The position numbers and the translations under genes were made by a program. A DNA stretch of 42,948 bases, taken from an uncultured Acholeplasmataceae bacterium (GTDB taxonomy: Bacteria > Bacillota_I > Bacilli_A > Acholeplasmatales > Acholeplasmataceae). The stretch lies in assembly GCA_927441705.1 (NCBI GenBank), contig CAKMKH010000076.1, positions 1 to 42,948 of the forward strand, written 5' to 3'. Within the stretch, counting starts at the first letter, position 1. Each line of letters opens with the position of its first letter. The notes below the pieces were generated by a model. The model worked only from the letters and a program-made list of their open reading frames with translations. It had not been told where the DNA came from and ran no database searches. Positions 6,697-15,361 of the stretch are shown piece by piece.

Positions 6697-8269
6697 TATA
6701 TGCAATTGTACCATCACATCTTTTTTCAGTTCCAACAATGAATTGGTCATCATTTTTTAATATTATTTGACCTCTACCAAAATGACCTAGATCTTCTTGA
6801 ATTATGATATCGTGACCTCGTGATTTTAATCCATTTATAGTTTTTTTATCTAGTGAAGGTTCTATATAAATGGTCTTATCTTTTATCCATTGAAATCTTG
6901 GTCTGTCAAGTGATTCTTGTGGAGATAAATGAAAATCGATAAAACTAGATATGACTTGAAGATGACCTTGAGGTTGCATGAACCCTCCCATGACTCCAAA
7001 TGGTCCTACTTGTTTATTATCTTTTGTAATAAATCCAGGAATGATTGTATGGTATGTTTTTTTATTAGGACCTATGTAATTCACAGATTTTGGATCTATG
7101 GATAAATTGTGTCCTCTATTTTGTAGTGCTATACCAGTATTTGGTACAACTAAACCTGAGCCAAAACCCATATAATTGCTTTGAATAAATGAAACCATAT
7201 TACCTTCTTTATCTGCTGTTGCTAGATAAACAGTACCTTTTTGTTCTGGTTTCCCACATATTGGTAAAATAGATTCATCTTTAATTTCTAAGAATCTTTT
7301 TTTTGCATATGATTTTGATAGCAACTCGTCAGTAGATATATTCATATATCTAGGATCAGCAATATAGTTGAGTCCATCACTAAAAGCGAGTTTTATAGAT
7401 TCAATATATGCATGATATGTTTCTATTTCATTTAGATTTTCAAAATTAAAGTTTTCTAATATATTCAGCCCCATTAGGCCAATAATTCCTTGTGTATTTG
7501 GTGGAAGTTCATGGATTTCGTAACCTCTATAATTTGTTGATATTGGTTTTACCCATTGGACTTCATGTTTTTCTAAATCGTTTTTTCTTAAAAGACCATC
7601 ATTTTGTACTGAGTATTCATGGATTTGATCAGCAAGTTTTCCAAAATAGAAACTATCACCATGAGTATCTGCTATTTCTTTTAATGTTCTAGCATGATCA
7701 ATTAATTTAACTGTGTCACCATCTTTAGGCACATTCCCAAATGTTTTAAACCAACTTTCAAACATAGGATCTTTTAAACTTTTTTGATAAATTTGGAATG
7801 CTCTTTCCCAGTAATATCTCACTGTTGGAGCTATTTTATATCCCTTTTCAGCTAACTTTATAGCAGGTTGTAATACTTCTTTAAATTCTAGTTTTCCATA
7901 TTTTTTAGACAACTCTGACCATCCTTTGACTACGCCAGGCACAGTAACAGGTATAAATCCAAATGTAGGAATAACTTCCAGATGTCTTTGTTTTAAAACA
8001 TCATGAGATAATAATGCAGGTGTCATTCCACTTGAATTCATCCCAATTAGTTTTCCGTTAAACCATATAATCGCAAAATTATCGCCACCAATCCCATTAC
8101 TTGTTGGTTCTGTAACAGTTAAAGCTGCAGCACAAGCTATGGCAGCATCGATAGCATTTCCACCTTTTTCTAAAATGTCTAATCCTGCATTTGCTGCATT
8201 CGGTTCACTCGTTGCTACAACACCATATTTGGCTTTAATAGAACTCTTTTTTTGGTTTTCTGTAAACAT
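6692..8269 (-). CDS. ggt: Gamma-glutamyltransferase family protein (YwrD-like)
   Basis: The 525-residue protein has the Ntn-hydrolase GGT layout. The N-terminal block ILEKGGNAIDAAIA (32-45) precedes EPTSNGIGG (54-62). The autoprocessing site is G345-T346, where Thr346 becomes the nucleophile of the small subunit, followed by ATADKEGNMVS. GFGSGLVVPNTG and MGGFMQPQGHLQ follow. These enzymes cleave or transfer gamma-glutamyl groups, for example from glutathione. There is no signal peptide, so it should act in the cytoplasm, like Bacillus YwrD and unlike secreted Ggt. It is transcribed alone, opposite to its neighbours. The substrate is not certain. Confidence 0.88.
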   Translation of the reverse strand: MFTENQKKSSIKAKYGVVATSEPNAANAGLDILEKGGNAIDAAIACAAALTVTEPTSNGIGGDNFAIIWFNGKLIGMNSSGMTPALLSHDVLKQRHLEVIPTFGFIPVTVPGVVKGWSELSKKYGKLEFKEVLQPAIKLAEKGYKIAPTVRYYWERAFQIYQKSLKDPMFESWFKTFGNVPKDGDTVKLIDHARTLKEIADTHGDSFYFGKLADQIHEYSVQNDGLLRKNDLEKHEVQWVKPISTNYRGYEIHELPPNTQGIIGLMGLNILENFNFENLNEIETYHAYIESIKLAFSDGLNYIADPRYMNISTDELLSKSYAKKRFLEIKDESILPICGKPEQKGTVYLATADKEGNMVSFIQSNYMGFGSGLVVPNTGIALQNRGHNLSIDPKSVNYIGPNKKTYHTIIPGFITKDNKQVGPFGVMGGFMQPQGHLQVISSFIDFHLSPQESLDRPRFQWIKDKTIYIEPSLDKKTINGLKSRGHDIIIQEDLGHFGRGQIILKNDDQFIVGTEKRCDGTIAYK

Positions 8270-8351
8270 ATAATCACCAGATTTCTTTATGTATATGTCT
8301 ATTTTAACATTAATTTATAATTTCTTATCATGGGTATCTAAGTTAAATACA

Positions 8352-8360
8352 TGATATAAT
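8352..8360 (+). promoter_or_regulatory. Extended -10 promoter for the DNA glycosylase/gnd/zwf run
   Basis: TGATATAAT (8352-8360) is a perfect extended -10 without a clear -35. Transcription would begin near 8367, downstream of the ATG at 8361. This supports the later start at 8388 for the first gene. Confidence 0.7.
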
Positions 8361-8387
8361 ATGATTATCAAAAACAGAGGTATATTT

Positions 8388-9005
8388 ATGGAAAATCGAA
8401 TTATTTATAAAAACAATTCCAAAGAAGTCAATTATTTAATTGAAAAAGATCCAAATTTAATACCACTATTTAAAAAAACAGAAGAAGTCGTTGTCAATAT
8501 TTCTAAAGATTACTATAAATCTTTAGTTCAAACAATTGTTGCACAACAGTTATCAAGCAAAGTCGCGAATGTGATTTATCAAAGGTTTGAAAAACTTATG
8601 CAAAATGATATGACACCACAAAACATTTTAAACACAAGTGAAGAAGATTTAAGAAGTATAGGATTATCACGACCTAAAATAAAATATTTGTTTTCTTTAG
8701 CTGAACATGTAATCAATCAAGACTTAAAATTTGATAAGTTTGAGGATATGAATGATGAAGAGATTATTGAAGAATTAGTTAAAGTTAAGGGTATTGGTAT
8801 TTGGACAGCACAAATGTTTTTGATGTTTTCAATGGGAAGAAGTGACATCTTTTCAACACATGATTTAGGACTAAGAAATGCATTAAAATTATTATTAAAT
8901 AGACCTGATATGACGCACGATGACATTGAGGCGTATAGTTTAAAATGGATACCATATCGCACAATTGTATCACACTATTTGTGGCATATATGGGATGAAT
9001 CATAG
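8388..9005 (+). CDS. HhH-GPD DNA glycosylase (3-methyladenine glycosylase, AlkA type)
   Basis: The 205-residue protein has the helix-hairpin-helix GPD fold: an alpha-helical core with QTIVAQQLSSKVA (48-60), the hairpin LVKVKGIGIWTAQMFL (130-145) and the catalytic Asp159 in STHDLGL. No C-terminal iron-sulfur cysteines are present, which points to the AlkA/MPG group that removes alkylated bases rather than the Nth or MutY group. An upstream in-frame ATG at 8361 overlaps the promoter; AGAGG before 8388 makes that the likely start. It leads the run of genes that contains gnd and zwf, separated from gnd by 14 bases. Confidence 0.88.
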   Translation: MENRIIYKNNSKEVNYLIEKDPNLIPLFKKTEEVVVNISKDYYKSLVQTIVAQQLSSKVANVIYQRFEKLMQNDMTPQNILNTSEEDLRSIGLSRPKIKYLFSLAEHVINQDLKFDKFEDMNDEEIIEELVKVKGIGIWTAQMFLMFSMGRSDIFSTHDLGLRNALKLLLNRPDMTHDDIEAYSLKWIPYRTIVSHYLWHIWDES

Positions 9006-9019
9006 AAAGGAAGATTTAG

Positions 9020-9913
9020 ATGAAAATAAAGTTAATTGGTTTAGGAAAAATGGGTTCAAATTTAGCATTAAATCTTAAAGAGAATGGATATGAAGTCATT
9101 GGATACGATTCAAATGATAAAGTCAGAGAACTACTAAAAGATGACATAACAATCGCTCATTCTATAAAAGACTTATTAAAAAGTGAAAATAAAAGAAGAG
9201 TTATATGGTTGCTGATTCCAAGTCAAATTGTCGATAAAGTTTTAGAAGAGATGTTACCATATCTTAATGAAAATGATATCATCATCGATGGTGGTAATTC
9301 TAATTTTAATATATCGATTAGAAGATATCATTATTTAAAAACAAGACATATTGATTTTGTTGATTTAGGCACATCAGGTGGTACAGATGGTGCAAGAAAT
9401 GGTTTATGCTTGATGGCCGGAGGAGAACAAGAAGTTGTTGATTTTCTATCGCCTATATTTAAGGCTGTCTCAGTTGAAAATGGTTTTGCCTATGTAGGAA
9501 AGCCTGGAGCTGGGCATTTTGCTAAAATGGTTCATAATGGCATTGAATACGGGATGATGCAAGCTATCGCAGAAGGTTTTGATCTTTTAGAAGCTTCTCC
9601 TTTTGAGTTTAATCATCAGCAAATAACTGAAATGTGGAATCATGGATCTGTTATTGAATCAACACTTTTAAAACATGCTGGACAAGCATTTAAGAATAAT
9701 CCAAGGTTTACTAACATAGAAGGTCGTGTGGACGATTCAGGTGAAGGTATGTGGATGATTGAAGAAGCGCTAAAACTTAAAGTTTCTATGCCAGTTATTA
9801 CACAGTCATTATATGCTAGATACAAATCTAGAGATAAAAATCATTTTGCAGAAAAAGTAGTGGCAGCTATGAGAAAGGAATTCGGTGGGCACGCCGTATA
9901 CAAGAAAAAATGA
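9020..9913 (+). CDS. gnd: 6-phosphogluconate dehydrogenase, short form
   Basis: The protein oxidises and decarboxylates 6-phosphogluconate to ribulose 5-phosphate. It has a Rossmann start GLGKMG (7-12), the substrate loop SGG (119-121) and catalytic K169 with N173 in HFAKMVHNGIEYG. At 297 residues it belongs to the short class (YqeC/GndA-like), which lacks the long C-terminal domain of the 470-residue enzymes. Acidic residues after the second strand (YDSND, 29-33) suggest NAD preference, which is inference. It overlaps zwf by four bases (ATGA), so the two oxidative pentose phosphate steps are translationally coupled. An AAGGAAG ribosome site precedes the start. Confidence 0.92.
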   Translation: MKIKLIGLGKMGSNLALNLKENGYEVIGYDSNDKVRELLKDDITIAHSIKDLLKSENKRRVIWLLIPSQIVDKVLEEMLPYLNENDIIIDGGNSNFNISIRRYHYLKTRHIDFVDLGTSGGTDGARNGLCLMAGGEQEVVDFLSPIFKAVSVENGFAYVGKPGAGHFAKMVHNGIEYGMMQAIAEGFDLLEASPFEFNHQQITEMWNHGSVIESTLLKHAGQAFKNNPRFTNIEGRVDDSGEGMWMIEEALKLKVSMPVITQSLYARYKSRDKNHFAEKVVAAMRKEFGGHAVYKKK

Positions 9914-11274
9914 AAAAATTGATATTTACGATATTTGGATCCACTGGAGACTTAACTTCGAGAAAGTTACTTCCAGCAATCGCAAAACTTTATAAAGATA
10001 AATTAATTCCAGATGAAACACAAGTGATTTGTTTAGGTAGAAAAAATTTAAACACAAAAGACTATTTAACATATATGAATGATGAAGCAAGTACTGAACT
10101 TGACCTAAAAACATTAGAAAAAATAGTCATATACCATAAAATGCAAATCACAAATAGTGATGAATATGATTATTTGAAGGAAATGATTGAAATAGAAACT
10201 CAAAAAGATACAAAACAACTTTACTATTTAGCTATTGGTCCTGAATTGTTTTTTGATGTTGCAAAGAATATTAATCATGCTAATCTCGTTGATAAAAATA
10301 ATTTAAATCAATCAATTATCTTTGAAAAGCCTTTTGGACATGATTTAGAAAGCGCAAAAAAAATTAATCAAAAACTATGGGAATACTTTGATGAAAAACA
10401 AATTTTTAGAATCGATCATTACTTAGGTAAAGAAATGATTCAAAACATAATGATGGTCAGATTTGCGAACAGAATTTTTGAAGATATTTGGTATAATCGG
10501 ACCATAAAAAATGTCAAAATTATAGTCAAAGAGACTGAAGGCATTTTAAATCGTGGTGGTTATTACGATCAATCTGGTGCATTAAAAGATATGGTACAAT
10601 CCCATCTACTTCAAATGTTAAGTTTAGTAGGCATGGAAGTTCCGGTTTCTTATCATAGTGAAGATGTCAAAAATGAAAAAGTAAAAGTGTTTGAAAATGT
10701 TACAATTGATTCAAATTCTTTAGTATTTGGTCAGTATGATGGGTATTTAAAAGAAGATAAAGTAAAAGAAGACTCTAAGACTGAAACTTTTGTATTTCTA
10801 AAAGCATCCGTTAATACACCAAGATTTAAAGGTGTACCATTCTACTTAATGACAGGTAAAAAATTAGACAAAAAAGAATCTGTAATTATTATAGAATTCG
10901 AAGAAACATCAGAGCAAAGAAAGTGGAATCTTCCTCTATCAACAAATAAACTTTATATAAAAATTGCTCCTGAAGATGGTGTTGGATTAAGATTTAATTC
11001 TAAAGTTCCTGGTTTATCTGATGGTGTTGAAGAAGTAGAATTAGAGTATTGTGCAGCATGTGAAGCTGTTGGAAATATGAGCGAGGCATATGAAAAACTA
11101 CTACTAGATGCAACTGAACATCATAAATCATTATTTACAAGATGGGATGAAATAGAACTATCTTGGAAACTTATAGATCATATCAAGCAAAAACAACTAG
11201 ATCCAATAATTTATAAGGACTATAAAGAATTAAAAACACTTATTAAAGACAAATTGGATGTGGATATGCCATGA
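9910..11274 (+). CDS. zwf: Glucose-6-phosphate 1-dehydrogenase
   Basis: The 454-residue enzyme starts the oxidative pentose phosphate pathway by oxidising glucose 6-phosphate to the lactone with NAD(P). It shows the nucleotide-binding start IFGSTGDLTSRKLLP (8-22), EKPFG (139-143) and the active-site signature RIDHYLGKE (167-175). Length is slightly under the usual 480-510. No lactonase (pgl) gene is adjacent. It overlaps gnd upstream and the cyclase gene downstream by four bases each, so all are in one operon. Confidence 0.95.
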   Translation: MKKLIFTIFGSTGDLTSRKLLPAIAKLYKDKLIPDETQVICLGRKNLNTKDYLTYMNDEASTELDLKTLEKIVIYHKMQITNSDEYDYLKEMIEIETQKDTKQLYYLAIGPELFFDVAKNINHANLVDKNNLNQSIIFEKPFGHDLESAKKINQKLWEYFDEKQIFRIDHYLGKEMIQNIMMVRFANRIFEDIWYNRTIKNVKIIVKETEGILNRGGYYDQSGALKDMVQSHLLQMLSLVGMEVPVSYHSEDVKNEKVKVFENVTIDSNSLVFGQYDGYLKEDKVKEDSKTETFVFLKASVNTPRFKGVPFYLMTGKKLDKKESVIIIEFEETSEQRKWNLPLSTNKLYIKIAPEDGVGLRFNSKVPGLSDGVEEVELEYCAACEAVGNMSEAYEKLLLDATEHHKSLFTRWDEIELSWKLIDHIKQKQLDPIIYKDYKELKTLIKDKLDVDMP

Positions 11275-11888
11275 ATTATTACGATGTAAGTATGATTGTC
11301 TCAAATGACATGCAAGTTTATAAAGATAAAGAGGATAAAAAGCCTGTTTTTAAGATTGCTTCAGATTTTAATACTGGGACTAGTCATGAAACCAAAGTAG
11401 AACTAAATCTCCATACAGGTACACACATGGACTTTCCACTTCACATGATTAAAGATGGACAAACATCTAGTGAACTCCAATTAGATAGATTAATTAGAGA
11501 AGTTAAAGTTTTTGATATGACCAGAGTTAAAGATTCTATAGAAGCTCAAGATTTATTAAACCTAGATATTTCAAAAGGTGATTTTGTATTATTTAAAACA
11601 AGAAATAGTTTTGAAAGTGAATTCAATTTTAAATTTATATATATTAAAGAAAGTGCTGCTCGCTATCTAGCACAAAAAGGCATAAGTGGTGTCGGTATTG
11701 ATGCTTTAGGTGTTGAAAGAGATCAAAATGATCATCCAACACATAAAATATTATTTGAAAACGATATTTATATCATTGAAGGATTAAGATTAAAAGAAGT
11801 TAATGAAAGCACTTATTTTATGTATGCCCTGCCTATAAAAATGCCAAATGCTGATGCACTTTTACTAAGTGTCATTTTAGTGGAGTAA
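11271..11888 (+). CDS. Cyclase family protein (KynB-like metal hydrolase)
   Basis: The 205-residue protein carries the metal-binding signature of the cyclase/kynurenine formamidase family, HTGTHMDFPLH (48-58), with His48, His52, Asp54 and His58 as ligands. A conserved GIDALGVE follows near 142-149. Family members hydrolyse formamides, lactams or related compounds. No tryptophan-degradation gene is nearby, so formylkynurenine is not a safe substrate call. A lactone or amide of sugar metabolism is possible given zwf and gnd upstream, but this is a guess. It overlaps zwf by four bases. Confidence 0.82.
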   Translation: MNYYDVSMIVSNDMQVYKDKEDKKPVFKIASDFNTGTSHETKVELNLHTGTHMDFPLHMIKDGQTSSELQLDRLIREVKVFDMTRVKDSIEAQDLLNLDISKGDFVLFKTRNSFESEFNFKFIYIKESAARYLAQKGISGVGIDALGVERDQNDHPTHKILFENDIYIIEGLRLKEVNESTYFMYALPIKMPNADALLLSVILVE

Positions 11889-11892
11889 ATAT

Positions 11893-12420
11893 ATGATTAG
11901 ACTAGCTAAATTAAGCGATTTAGATGCCATTTGGGCATTAAGATTACAAACAACAGCATTGTTAAAATCAAGAGGTATTGATCAGTGGCAATACTTTAAA
12001 CCAGAAAAAGAAACATTTATCAAAGACATTAATCAAAATGAGTTTTATGTATATGAATTGGATTCTAAAATTATTGGAATGATTGCGATTAAAAGTGGTA
12101 TTGAAGAAACATATTTAGACATCTATGAAGGCGCTTGGACTAAAGATGAGCTGTATTATACAATTCATCGATTAGCAGTTGATACTCAATTTTTGGGCAA
12201 AAATATTTCTAAAGAGTTAATGACATTTGCGCATCAATTAGCAATAAATCATAATATTTATTATGTTAGAATTGACACGCATGAAGACAATATAAAAGCA
12301 CAAAGATTATTTACAAGTATTGGATATAAATTAACTGGTTATATCTTGTTAGAAAAAGATCATCCAGGAGAAAGAAAAAGACTTGCCTATGACATCACAT
12401 TAGAAGGAGAAACATTATGA
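11893..12420 (+). CDS. GNAT family N-acetyltransferase
   Basis: The 175-residue protein follows the single-domain GNAT pattern. It has an N-terminal strand-helix (MIRLAKLSDLDAIWALR), a central strand (IIGMIAIK), and a cofactor region IHRLAVDTQFLGKNISKELM, where the usual Q/RxxGxG/A loop is QFLGKN. The C-terminal signature is EDNIKAQRLFTSIGYKLTGY. It acetylates an unknown amine. It lies four bases after the cyclase gene and overlaps the dehydrogenase gene by four bases, so it belongs to the same operon. Confidence 0.85.
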   Translation: MIRLAKLSDLDAIWALRLQTTALLKSRGIDQWQYFKPEKETFIKDINQNEFYVYELDSKIIGMIAIKSGIEETYLDIYEGAWTKDELYYTIHRLAVDTQFLGKNISKELMTFAHQLAINHNIYYVRIDTHEDNIKAQRLFTSIGYKLTGYILLEKDHPGERKRLAYDITLEGETL

Positions 12421-13337
12421 AAGTTTTTTTAGATGAACGCATTGTTAAACTTGAATATTTTGAGTCATTTATAAATAAGTATCCAGAACATACTTTTGTT
12501 TATACTGTGGAAAATAGCTATGATTCAGAAGTTATTATTTCTATGGGGCATTTATTTGAAAATAAAGATTTTGATCGCTATCAGAGTCTCAAATATATCG
12601 CTTTAGTTTCTGCAGGTTATGATACTCTTGATTTAGATTACTTAAAAAAACGTCACATACTAGTAACAAATGCGAAAGATGTTTTTAGTATTCAAATTGC
12701 TGAAGATGTGATAGCTAAAATATTGTATTTTAATAAAAACTTAAAATTCCATATGGAGAAACAAAAAGAAAGTGAATGGAAGTTCAAATCTCAATCACAT
12801 GAATTATATGGATCAACTGTAGGTATATTAGGTACAGGTTCTATTGGACAGCATGTTGCTGAGAGAGTTAAAGCATTTAAGACTAAAGTGATTGGATATC
12901 GTAGAGTGTTTGATCATGTACCCTTTTTTGATCAAATCTATACTAAAGAGGATGGATTGCATCAACTCTTAAAAGAAAGTGATTATGTTATATGTGCATT
13001 ACCTTTAAATGATAATACTAGATTTTTACTAGATGCTAAAGCATTATCTATGATGAAGCCTGACGCAATATTAATTAATGTAGCTCGAGGAGAAATCATT
13101 GATCAACAGGCACTTATTAAAGCATTAGTAAGCGATCAAATAAGAGGAGCTGCATTAGATGTTGTTTATCCTGAACCTCTTCCTAAAGACCATATATTAT
13201 GGACACTAGAAAGATGCTTTATTACGCCTCATAATGCAAGTGCTTCACCAAAAATTCATGAACGAATTGCAGATGAAATTGAAGATACTTTTTATCGATA
13301 CATTAACCATAAACCTTTTGATAACAAAATTATTTAA
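12417..13337 (+). CDS. D-2-hydroxyacid dehydrogenase family protein
   Basis: The 306-residue protein has the NAD(P) fold motif GILGTGSIG (136-144) and the catalytic triad R224 (NVARGE), E253 (YPEP) and H272 (PHNASASP). These enzymes interconvert 2-keto acids and D-2-hydroxy acids. The basic pair YRR (161-163) after the second strand suggests NADP(H) rather than NAD(H), as in GhrA/GhrB-like reductases. If so, it could use the NADPH made by zwf upstream. The last gene of the operon; a strong terminator follows immediately. Confidence 0.88.
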   Translation: MKVFLDERIVKLEYFESFINKYPEHTFVYTVENSYDSEVIISMGHLFENKDFDRYQSLKYIALVSAGYDTLDLDYLKKRHILVTNAKDVFSIQIAEDVIAKILYFNKNLKFHMEKQKESEWKFKSQSHELYGSTVGILGTGSIGQHVAERVKAFKTKVIGYRRVFDHVPFFDQIYTKEDGLHQLLKESDYVICALPLNDNTRFLLDAKALSMMKPDAILINVARGEIIDQQALIKALVSDQIRGAALDVVYPEPLPKDHILWTLERCFITPHNASASPKIHERIADEIEDTFYRYINHKPFDNKII

Positions 13338-13339
13338 AG

Positions 13340-13363
13340 AGTGTGCTCAAGCACACTTTTTTT
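13340..13363 (+). terminator. Terminator of the gnd-zwf operon
   Basis: Stem AGTGTGCT (13340-13347) with AGCACACT (13350-13357), tight loop, followed by a T run to 13363. Confidence 0.85.
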
Positions 13364-13387
13364 ATTGTGTAAAATATATGTTTTTAA

Positions 13388-13415
13388 TTGACATTATTAT
13401 ATATTGTGATAGAAT
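13388..13415 (+). promoter_or_regulatory. Strong promoter of the acc-fab cluster
   Basis: A consensus -35 TTGACA (13388-13393), 16-base spacer, and extended -10 TGATAGAAT (13407-13415). Transcription should start near 13422, giving a leader of about 140 bases before accB. Confidence 0.8.
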
Positions 13416-13426
13416 AGAAACAGTAT

Positions 13427-13450
13427 TTTGATATTCAAATCATTTGATAT
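13427..13450 (+). promoter_or_regulatory. FabT-like palindromic operator at the acc-fab start site
   Basis: A perfect 5-3-5 palindrome TTTGATATTCAAA (13427-13439) sits a few bases after the predicted transcription start. A second TTTGATAT half-site follows at 13443-13450, forming the overlapping palindrome TCAAATCATTTGA. This resembles the TTTGA-N3-TCAAA box of the MarR-family fatty acid repressor FabT of Gram-positive cocci (known family property). The link to FabT is inference, since no such gene is in the window. Confidence 0.55.
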
Positions 13451-13560
13451 GCAAAAAAAGAAGGTGGTATTATACCGATTTATCTAGGAAATAAAATGCC
13501 GATTTTGAAAAACCTTAAAACATGAAAAATTAAAATAAATATAAAAAGCGATGGTATAAA

Positions 13561-14007
13561 ATGACTATAAAAGAAATACAGAATATCATTAAAGAATTTG
13601 AATCATCAACTCTTATGAGTTTAGAACTTGAAACAAAAGATGTCAAAATTAAATTATCAAAACAAAAAAATGAATTTAATGAAAAACGTATCGAAGAACA
13701 ACCACAAAAACAAACGAAATCTAATTATATAAACGAACATGTTATCGAAGATAAAACCCATACCACAATAAAATCACCACTTGTTGGTACTTTTTATGCT
13801 GCTGGAACACCAGATCAAAAACCATTTGCTCAAGTTGGTCAAAAAGTTAAAAAAGGCCAAGTTGTTTGTATAATTGAAGCAATGAAAATCATGAATGAGA
13901 TTACATCTCCTGTATCTGGGGTCATTAAATCAATAGAAGTCAATAACAAGGACGTCATTGGATATGATCAAGTATTAATGACGATTGGTGATCTTGTTGA
14001 AAAATAA
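13561..14007 (+). CDS. accB: Biotin carboxyl carrier protein of acetyl-CoA carboxylase
   Basis: The 148-residue protein carries biotin between the carboxylase and carboxyltransferase halves of acetyl-CoA carboxylase. The biotinyl domain is the C-terminal 80 residues, with the acceptor K109 in EAMKIMNEI. The N-terminal part (1-60) is a charged helix and flexible linker, as usual. The thumb-like insertion typical of AccB is present (FYAAGTPDQKPFA, 78-90). It is the first gene of the fatty acid cluster and overlaps accC. The ribosome site before ATG 13561 is weak (GATGG). Confidence 0.93.
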   Translation: MTIKEIQNIIKEFESSTLMSLELETKDVKIKLSKQKNEFNEKRIEEQPQKQTKSNYINEHVIEDKTHTTIKSPLVGTFYAAGTPDQKPFAQVGQKVKKGQVVCIIEAMKIMNEITSPVSGVIKSIEVNNKDVIGYDQVLMTIGDLVEK

Positions 14008-15361
14008 ACTTTTAATTGCAAATCGTGGGGAAATTGCTGTTCGGATTATTCGTGCTGCAAAAGAGTTAGGTATTGAAACTGTAGCAATATACTCAAAAGC
14101 TGATCAAGATAGCCTACATGTCAAACTCGCTGATCAAGCTGTTTGTATAGGAGAAAATTCAAGTACTGATAGTTACCTTAATATCAACAGAGTTTTATCA
14201 GCAGCAATATCTACAGGATGTAATGCGATTCATCCAGGATATGGTTTTTTATCTGAAAATTCAGAATTTGTTGAAATGGTTGAAAGTTGTCAAATTAAAT
14301 TTGTTGGTCCTTCTTCAAAAACTATTGAGCTAATTGGTGATAAATCATCAGCAAGAACAATTGCTAAAAACAATCATGTACCAATTGTTGAAGGTAGTGA
14401 TGGTGTTGTTTTAGATGTTGAAGATGGACTAAAAATAGCTAAAAAAATTGGATATCCTGTCATGATAAAAGCTTCAAGTGGAGGCGGAGGTCGTGGCATT
14501 AGCATTGTGCGCTCTGACGATGAATTTATGAGTGCTTTTTCTCGTACAGCAATGGAAGCTTTGTCAAATTTTGGTGATGGGTCGCTATACATTGAAAAGT
14601 TCATTGAATCACCAAGACATATTGAAATTCAAATTATTGGGGATCATGAAGGAAATTATGTACATCTTTTTGAAAGAGATTGTTCAATGCAAAGAAGAAA
14701 TCAGAAGATGATTGAAGAAGCTCCGAGTCCTGTTTTAAACGAATTATTAAGAAGAAGAATGGGACAGACGGCACTTAAGTTGGCAAAAGCAATTCATTAT
14801 GTAAATGCTGGAACCATAGAATTTTTAATTGATGCTAAACAAAATTTTTATTTTATAGAAATGAACACAAGAATTCAAGTAGAACATCCAATTACAGAAA
14901 TGGTAACCGGCATAGATATCGTAAAAGAACAGCTAAGAATTGCTTATGGAAAAACTTTAAGTTTTAAACAAAGAGATTTAAAAATAAAAGGACATGCTAT
15001 CGAGTGCAGAATCAATGCAGAAAACCCATTAAAAAACTTTATGCCTACACCTGGACAAATAAAGAATGTTTTATTTCCTGGTGGGCCTGGAGTTAGGGTT
15101 GATACACATATTTACCCAGGCTATTATGTACCTCCTTTTTATGATTCATTATTAGCAAAACTTATTGTATATGCACCAACAAGATTAGAAGCTATTAAGA
15201 AAATGAGAGTCGCATTAGAACAGTTTGTTATTGAAGGCATTGATACTAATATTGAATATCAGTATTTAATCATGTATAACCCTGAATTCATCAAAGGTGT
15301 CTACGATACAGGATTTATTCAAAGATTTCACCTACTAGTGGAGGAAAAGAATAATGAATGA
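13997..15361 (+). CDS. accC: Biotin carboxylase subunit of acetyl-CoA carboxylase
   Basis: This ATP-grasp enzyme carboxylates the biotin on AccB using bicarbonate. Visible are the start KLLIANRGEIAVRI, the glycine-rich loop KASSGGGGRGISIV and the metal/catalytic segment EMNTRIQVEHPITEMVTG. From the chosen start it is 454 residues, the usual length. There is no ATG near the start: codons TTG 13985, GTG 13988, TTG 13994 and TTG 13997 are in frame. TTG 13997 gives MKNKLLIANRGE, matching the family, and sits six bases after GGTGA. The gene overlaps the end of accB by 11 bases and accD by 8. Confidence 0.94.
   Translation: MKNKLLIANRGEIAVRIIRAAKELGIETVAIYSKADQDSLHVKLADQAVCIGENSSTDSYLNINRVLSAAISTGCNAIHPGYGFLSENSEFVEMVESCQIKFVGPSSKTIELIGDKSSARTIAKNNHVPIVEGSDGVVLDVEDGLKIAKKIGYPVMIKASSGGGGRGISIVRSDDEFMSAFSRTAMEALSNFGDGSLYIEKFIESPRHIEIQIIGDHEGNYVHLFERDCSMQRRNQKMIEEAPSPVLNELLRRRMGQTALKLAKAIHYVNAGTIEFLIDAKQNFYFIEMNTRIQVEHPITEMVTGIDIVKEQLRIAYGKTLSFKQRDLKIKGHAIECRINAENPLKNFMPTPGQIKNVLFPGGPGVRVDTHIYPGYYVPPFYDSLLAKLIVYAPTRLEAIKKMRVALEQFVIEGIDTNIEYQYLIMYNPEFIKGVYDTGFIQRFHLLVEEKNNE

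Noticed and set aside
13234-13431. Plus-strand 65-residue frame after the 2-hydroxyacid dehydrogenase
   Set aside because: It overlaps the end of that gene, crosses its terminator and the acc-fab promoter, and has no ribosome site.
13497-13526. Nine-codon leader peptide (MPILKNLKT) in the accB leader
   Set aside because: Only a weak ribosome site and no terminator/antiterminator pair or repeated diagnostic codons, so attenuation is not supported.
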